Assembly: GCA_038818725.1 (NCBI GenBank)
Contig: JAWAYL010000036.1
Location: 1-9,559 of the forward strand
Length of the DNA: 9,559 bases
Direction: 5' to 3'
Source of the DNA: JACIWB01 sp038818725
GTDB lineage: Archaea; Thermoplasmatota; E2; UBA202; JdFR-43
Both the position numbers and the translations under genes were made by a program. Below, in pieces: positions 6,331 to 9,559 of this stretch (positions are counted from its first letter, which is position 1; each line of letters begins with the position of its first letter). Under the pieces are notes generated by a model, which saw only the letters and a list, made by a program, of their open reading frames with translations, did no database searches and had not been told where the DNA came from.

Positions 6331-7451
6331 ACTTTTTGAAAAGAAAATTTTTTTCATATTATATGCACCCAAAAATAATTTTTCCCAATAGAATAGATAG
6401 AAGAGAATATGCCTTTATTCCTTTTGGCGGGGAAATGCGCCGCCACATCGCATTTTCATCAAAGGAAAAGCTTGTTGAATATTTAAAAAATGAAGTTCCA
6501 GCTCATGCCTATTATTCATCCGCTTATTATTTGCATCCATCAGAGGAAAGTATGGATGAAAAAAAATGGATGGGCGCTGACCTTATTTTTGATTTAGATG
6601 CTGACCATTTGCCAAATGTTGATGAAATGAGTTATGAGCAATCTTTGGAAGAAGTTAAAAAAGAGGCAATTAAGCTTTTATCCTTTCTTACAGATGATTT
6701 TGGTTTTTCTGAAAACGAAATAGAAATATATTTCAGTGGTAGCAGAGGATATCATTTTCATGTTAAAAATAGCAGAGTTTTATCGTTAGGAAGCCAAGAA
6801 AGGCGTGAAATAATTGATTATGTTACTGGAAGAGGTTTGATAATTGAAAATGTTTTGAAGGAAAAAATTATTCCAAAAGAAGGAAAATTTACCGATAAAA
6901 CAATTGAAATTGATATAAAGCCAGGATGGAAAAAAAGATTTGCACATGCTTTAGTAAATTTTTTTAAAGAAATAAAGGCAAAAGAAAAAGAGGAAGCAAT
7001 AAATGCATTAATTAAAATAGGAGCAAGCAAAAAAGTTGCTGAACAGCTATATGATTTGCTTACAGAAGAAAGAATCAAAAGAATAGAGCAAGGAAAAGTT
7101 GATCAAGCAACACCTTTTAAAAAGATAATTAAGCCCCTTATGGAAAAAATATTTATCTCACTCCAGAGCGAGGCTGATGAACCAGTTACTTCTGATATAA
7201 AAAGGCTAATTCGCCTTCCTGGCTCACTTCATGGGAAAAGTGGGCTGATGGTGGCAAAAGTTGATTCAATATATGATTTTAATCCACTATGCGATGCGGT
7301 TGTTTTTAGCGATGAAGAAATAGAAGTAAATATTATCAAGCCATTAAAGATAAGGATGATGGAAAATAATTTTGAAGTTAAGGAAGGGAAGCAAAAATTG
7401 CCTGAATATCTTGCTGTTTTTTTAATTGCAAGAGGATTTGCAAGTGTTTAA
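6327..7451 (+). CDS. priS: DNA primase small (catalytic) subunit PriS
   Basis: PriS makes RNA (and in archaea also DNA) primers for replication. The 374-residue protein begins MNFLKRKFFSYYMHP. Catalytic motif I is LIFDLDADHLP with D89 and D91. Motif II is YFSGSRGYHFHV, around residues 133-146. Motif III is SDIKRLIRLPGSLHGKSGL, where D290 is the likely third metal ligand and S300/H302 the nucleotide-binding pair. About 60 further residues follow, ending LPEYLAVFLIARGFASV. The gene overlaps priL as ATGA and has a good SD. The last 59 bases, up to one base past the stop, recur 821 bases downstream with five differences. The present C-terminus may therefore have been supplied by the inserted toxin-antitoxin cassette. 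Confidence 0.95.
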   Translation: MNFLKRKFFSYYMHPKIIFPNRIDRREYAFIPFGGEMRRHIAFSSKEKLVEYLKNEVPAHAYYSSAYYLHPSEESMDEKKWMGADLIFDLDADHLPNVDEMSYEQSLEEVKKEAIKLLSFLTDDFGFSENEIEIYFSGSRGYHFHVKNSRVLSLGSQERREIIDYVTGRGLIIENVLKEKIIPKEGKFTDKTIEIDIKPGWKKRFAHALVNFFKEIKAKEKEEAINALIKIGASKKVAEQLYDLLTEERIKRIEQGKVDQATPFKKIIKPLMEKIFISLQSEADEPVTSDIKRLIRLPGSLHGKSGLMVAKVDSIYDFNPLCDAVVFSDEEIEVNIIKPLKIRMMENNFEVKEGKQKLPEYLAVFLIARGFASV

Positions 7452-7452
7452 G
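7394..7452 (+). repeat. Direct repeat, left copy (3' end of priS)
   Basis: This 59-base segment covers the last 18 codons plus stop of priS. It matches 8215-8273 at 54 of 59 positions, with no gaps. The first 31 bases (7394-7424) are identical. The mismatches are at 7425, 7438, 7439, 7444 and 7446. The copies are 821 bases apart and bracket the MntA-HepT pair. Confidence 0.9.
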
Positions 7453-7453
7453 A

Positions 7454-7464
7454 AAATATTTAAA
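7454..7464 (+). promoter_or_regulatory. Putative TATA box of mntA-hepT
   Basis: AAATATTTAAA lies about 50 bases before the mntA ATG. With the usual 25-base spacing, transcription would start near 7485 and leave a leader of about 25 bases that contains the SD. The pair therefore has its own promoter just after the priS stop, and unlike the leaderless neighbours it uses a leadered mRNA. Confidence 0.4.
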
Positions 7465-7498
7465 TTGGATTTGGTATTCACAATTCAAAGGATTTGTT

Positions 7499-7504
7499 GG
7501 AGGA
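7499..7504 (+). promoter_or_regulatory. Shine-Dalgarno site for mntA
   Basis: GGAGGA lies five bases before the ATG at 7510. It decides the start. The same frame is open further upstream into the end of priS, but that extension has no family similarity. Confidence 0.65.
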
Positions 7505-7509
7505 AGAAA

Positions 7510-7803
7510 ATGAAAACTGTGGGAGAAATTAAAAAAATTCTTAAACAAAATGAAAAAGAATTGAAGGAAAAATACAAAATAAAAGAAATAATGATCTTCG
7601 GGTCTTATGTAAGAAATGAGCAGAAGAAAAAAAGCGATATAGATATTCTTGTAGATTTTTATGAAATTCCAGACCTTTTGAAATTCATTGAGATTGAAAG
7701 ACATATAAAGAAGATGTTGGGAGTTAAAGTTGATTTGGTTCCTAAACCTGCTTTGCGTCCGGAATTGAGAGATAAAATTTTAAACGAGGCAACAACAGTA
7801 TGA
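7510..7803 (+). CDS. mntA: MntA-type minimal nucleotidyltransferase antitoxin
   Basis: The 97-residue protein is a minimal nucleotidyltransferase of the polymerase beta superfamily. The diagnostic GSX10DXD motif is exact: G31-S32, ten residues, D43-I44-D45. D75 in VKVDLV is the likely third metal ligand. In the characterised MntA/HepT systems this enzyme neutralises the HEPN toxin by transferring AMP from ATP to a tyrosine on it. A helical N-terminus (residues 1-24) rich in Lys and Glu precedes the core. The gene overlaps hepT by four bases (ATGA), the usual order of antitoxin before toxin. It is not an obvious part of the primase operon: 58 bases separate it from priS and hold a candidate promoter. 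Confidence 0.9.
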   Translation: MKTVGEIKKILKQNEKELKEKYKIKEIMIFGSYVRNEQKKKSDIDILVDFYEIPDLLKFIEIERHIKKMLGVKVDLVPKPALRPELRDKILNEATTV

Positions 7804-8153
7804 AAAGAGATTACAAACTTTTTGTAAAAGATATTCTACAGGCCATAGATAAGATCGAGAATTTTATCGGAACGATGAGTTTTGATGAATTTATGAAAGA
7901 TGAGAAGACCAAAAGCGCTGTGATAAGAGAAATTGAGGTAATTGGAGAAGCATCAAAGAATATCCCAGAATCAATAAGAATCAGGAGCAAGGACTTGCCT
8001 TGGAAAGATATGGCAAGAATGAGAGATAAGGTTACTCATTCTTACTTTGGAATTTATTATGAAACCGTTTGGAAGTTTATCAAAGAAAGGTTGCCTGAGA
8101 TTAAATCGTTAATTTCAAAATTACTCGAGGAGCTCGAGAGAGAAAATGAGTAA
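7800..8153 (+). CDS. hepT: HepT-type HEPN RNase toxin (DUF86)
   Basis: The 117-residue all-helical HEPN protein of the DUF86/HepT family has the intact catalytic motif RX4HXY: R75-D-K-V-T-H80-S-Y82. R and H form the ribonuclease site across a dimer. The tyrosine is the residue AMPylated by the partner MntA in studied systems. Other family signs are AVIREIEVIGEASKNIPE (40-57) and LPWKDMARMRDK (66-77). All key residues are present, so the toxin is probably active. Translation is coupled to mntA by the ATGA overlap; GAGG at 7786-7789 is a weak SD. The last codons include two CTCGAG hexamers three bases apart (8124-8129 and 8133-8138), able to form a six-base-pair hairpin. Confidence 0.92.
   Translation: MKRDYKLFVKDILQAIDKIENFIGTMSFDEFMKDEKTKSAVIREIEVIGEASKNIPESIRIRSKDLPWKDMARMRDKVTHSYFGIYYETVWKFIKERLPEIKSLISKLLEELERENE
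8124..8138 (+). repeat. CTCGAG inverted repeat near the hepT end
   Basis: Two self-complementary CTCGAG hexamers flank GAG, giving a short perfect stem with a three-base loop, unusually G+C-rich for this AT-rich region. It encodes the L-E-E-L-E heptad of the HepT C-terminus, so the codons alone may explain it. A role in mRNA stability is possible but unsupported. Confidence 0.3.
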
Positions 8154-8215
8154 GTTGTATGATAAGCCCGCAAGAGCTTTTGAACCCTGAAACATGTTTT
8201 TGGGAGTGAAAGACA

Positions 8216-8272
8216 AAATTGCCTGAATATCTTGCTGTTTTTTTAGTTGCAAGAGGATGGGCAACTATTTAA
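8216..8272 (+). pseudogene. priS: Relic of the priS 3' end
   Basis: This 57-base remnant is in frame with a PriS C-terminus and encodes K then LPEYLAVFLVARGWATI and a TAA stop. Compared with the intact gene, four codons differ: I to V, F to W, S to T and V to I. All five base changes are nonsynonymous and conservative, with no frameshift or stop. Upstream, similarity fades within about 15-20 bases and a stop interrupts the frame. The stop overlaps the stop of the convergent NosD gene in TTTAA, an arrangement like the other tight convergent junctions here. It is most likely the ancestral priS end, left behind when the toxin-antitoxin cassette entered. A later partial duplication is the alternative. 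Confidence 0.75.
8235..8245 (+). terminator. Possible T-tract terminator after hepT
   Basis: The run of seven Ts in the priS relic (TGTTTTTTTAG region), about 85 bases after the hepT stop, could act as an archaeal oligo-T terminator. The identical tract lies inside the intact priS, where it codes for Phe-Leu, so it need not be strong. Confidence 0.2.
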
Positions 8273-9558
8273 GGTGGCGAGGTTAACCATGGAGTATAAT
8301 ATACTATGGAATATATCCAATCTATTTTATCTCCTTTCCCAGGGCCTCTTCCACTTGGTCCGCTTTCGTGCCCCCACCAATTGTTAGTAGCATCCGTAAT
8401 GCAATTAATACCTAAAAATCCATAATCATCGTTTCCTTCTATTGCGTTATAATTGTAGGTGTTTCCTATTGATAGGTAATCCACTATCCCTATAGTACAA
8501 TCCTTTATTATATTATTTTTAAAATTATTGAACGAAGAGATACTACACATCACCCCGATAGAAGTATTTTCTATAGAATTATTCGTGACTTCGTTTAGGG
8601 ATGCTTCGGAAAATAATATCCCAAAGAAAAGATCCTTACTAAGTGTACAACCATTTATTTTGTTGTTAGTTGAGAAAAGTAGATAAATCCCAACATTGTT
8701 GTAAGAGGAGATATTCTCTACTATGTTATCTCTTGACCCAAACAAACTTATTCCACTATCTGTGTCTTGGATAATACAATCTTTGATTTTTCCGTTTTTT
8801 ACATTTCCTAAATGGATTCCATTGAATGTTCTCCATCCGTGAATATAGCAGTTTCTTATTATGAAATAAGCAGTTGTATTTTCAATTCGGATCCCAACAG
8901 CTGTTGATGCACTAATTTCCCATCCTTCGATAATATACGGATCCTCTATTGTTCCGCTTCCTCCACTTACACCATTTGTGGGAGTGAATTGATTATTTCC
9001 ATTTATATAAATTGGGTCATGTGGTATATATTGCGTATCAGGAATTTCTCCTTCTATCAGTTTCCTATTTTCACCTGAATAAGAGGAATTTTGGAGTGGT
9101 ATTGCAAGCACATTTGTTTTTTTCAACCATATGAAAATAAAACCATTATCGAGATATTGAGGAGCTTTTGCAAAGCCCCGAGAATCCCAAGCTATAACTA
9201 TTTGCGGACCTTTTAATACATATCCACGAGGTGAAAAAAGGGAACCGCCAAATATCATAGTAAATGTGTTTTCATCCATCGACCACCAAGCTATTGAATT
9301 TATCTTTCCAACTATTATTTTTTCACCTGTCCTATTTAAGAGATGCTTATTGGGATCAATTATAATTGCTCGTCCGTGCTCTGTAAAGGAAATTAGCGCG
9401 ACGTTTTTTTCAAATATTATATTATCCCTATTTAAATTATGTATATCATTTCCGTCTGGTTTATCTGAAGATACAAGAATGTTTCCTGTATTAACTGTTG
9501 GCAATGGTTTATGTATCGCTTTTATTTCTTTATATATTGCTTTTGTTTCAGAAACGCT
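8269..9558 (-). CDS. NosD-like right-handed beta-helix protein (5' end outside window)
   Basis: The frame stays open to the right edge, giving 429 visible residues. A TTG at 9504 is internal (KPLPTVNTGN), so the true start lies outside. Visible residues about 25-165 are beta-rich and unrecognised (IAWWSMDENTFTMIFGG; QIVIAWDSRGF), perhaps propeller-like. From about 179 the NosD/parallel beta-helix opening appears: HDPIYINGNN, then GGSGTIEDPYIIEGWEI. About seven helix coils follow with NCYIHGW, DCIIQDTDSGISLFGS, NVGIYLLFSTNN, NSIENTSIGV and NIIKDCTIGI. The end is NNWWGHESGPSGRGPGKGDKID and YYTPWLTSPP, typical of archaeal secreted beta-helix proteins. The likely role is a secreted or surface carbohydrate-binding or carbohydrate-processing protein. 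NosD of the nitrous oxide reductase system is only a fold relative. The stop overlaps the priS relic stop. Confidence 0.85.
   Translation of the reverse strand, partial: SVSETKAIYKEIKAIHKPLPTVNTGNILVSSDKPDGNDIHNLNRDNIIFEKNVALISFTEHGRAIIIDPNKHLLNRTGEKIIVGKINSIAWWSMDENTFTMIFGGSLFSPRGYVLKGPQIVIAWDSRGFAKAPQYLDNGFIFIWLKKTNVLAIPLQNSSYSGENRKLIEGEIPDTQYIPHDPIYINGNNQFTPTNGVSGGSGTIEDPYIIEGWEISASTAVGIRIENTTAYFIIRNCYIHGWRTFNGIHLGNVKNGKIKDCIIQDTDSGISLFGSRDNIVENISSYNNVGIYLLFSTNNKINGCTLSKDLFFGILFSEASLNEVTNNSIENTSIGVMCSISSFNNFKNNIIKDCTIGIVDYLSIGNTYNYNAIEGNDDYGFLGINCITDATNNWWGHESGPSGRGPGKGDKIDWIYSIVYYTPWLTSPP
8290..8312. repeat. Inverted repeat near the NosD-like gene 3' end
   Basis: Arms AGTATA and TATACT around a single central A are extended on both sides by CCAT and ATGG, with a two-base bulge on one side. 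It lies inside codons for IVYYTPW of the NosD-like protein, about 25 bases before its stop, and close to the convergent junction. It may be a coincidence of AT-rich codons. Confidence 0.3.
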
Positions 9559-9559
9559 T

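Larger units (their letters stand above)
7452..8214 (+). other. Putative inserted cassette carrying MntA-HepT
   Basis: The segment between the two priS 3'-end copies holds its own promoter, the mntA and hepT genes, and about 60 bases of trailing sequence with no recognisable gene. Its bounds are set by the direct repeats. No integrase, transposase or terminal inverted repeat is visible. It could have arrived by homologous recombination on one side and illegitimate joining on the other, or by the activity of an enzyme encoded elsewhere. The insertion is inferred from the repeat, not proven. Confidence 0.45.

Noticed and set aside
7394..7452. The priS-end repeat as a tRNA-type att site
   Set aside because: It encodes peptide in frame, has no tRNA cloverleaf, and no integrase gene is in the window.
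7378..7704. Minus-strand 108-codon frame across the priS end and mntA
   Set aside because: It spans the antitoxin's exact GSX10DXD motif on the other strand and its own product is Phe/Leu-rich shadow sequence.
8154..8268. Small RNA or riboswitch in the gap after hepT
   Set aside because: Apart from the priS relic and a 14-codon stub, I see no stable stem, conserved motif or promoter.

Overview
The window is AT-rich archaeal chromosomal DNA. The evidence is an archaeal-type S13-S4-S11-RpoD operon, a eukaryote-like PriL/PriS primase pair, TATA boxes about 25 bases upstream of start codons that have no leader, and GGAGGTG-type ribosome binding sites inside operons. The secreted Ig-like protein and the NosD-type beta-helix protein at the two ends resemble families common in Thermoplasmatota and related uncultured Euryarchaeota. 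That lineage is an inference from domain style and was not tested by a tree.

Layout. 3-1148 (+) is the 3' end of a large secreted protein built of Ig-like domains. 1150-2160 (-) is a nitrilase-superfamily amidase with an FmdE-like C-terminal extension. It is head to head, across 35 bases, with 2196-2999 (+), an ammonia-type NAD+ synthetase (nadE). 5226-2994 (-) is a compact operon: rps13, rps4, rps11, rpoD. Divergent from it is the primase operon priL-priS (5362-7451, +). Then comes a MntA-HepT (MNT/HEPN) toxin-antitoxin pair (7510-8153, +). Last is the C-terminal part of a NosD-like beta-helix protein (8269-9558, -), which runs off the right edge. No intergenic gap exceeds about 135 bases. 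I saw no rRNA, tRNA, CRISPR array, transposase or integrase.

How the genes work together. The central block is information processing: three 30S ribosomal proteins, RNA polymerase subunit D with two ferredoxin-type 4Fe-4S motifs, and both primase subunits, PriL having its own four-cysteine Fe-S motif. The nitrilase/nadE pair is plausibly a split glutamine-dependent NAD+ synthetase, with a separate ammonia-releasing subunit beside an ammonia-using synthetase.

The most interesting structure is at the priS 3' end. The last 59 bases of priS (7394-7452) recur 821 bases downstream (8215-8273) with 5 mismatches, in frame and ending in a stop. The toxin-antitoxin pair lies exactly between the copies. 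The downstream copy's stop overlaps the convergent NosD stop, so it looks like the original priS end. The cassette appears to have inserted at the 3' end of an essential replication gene while supplying a replacement C-terminus.
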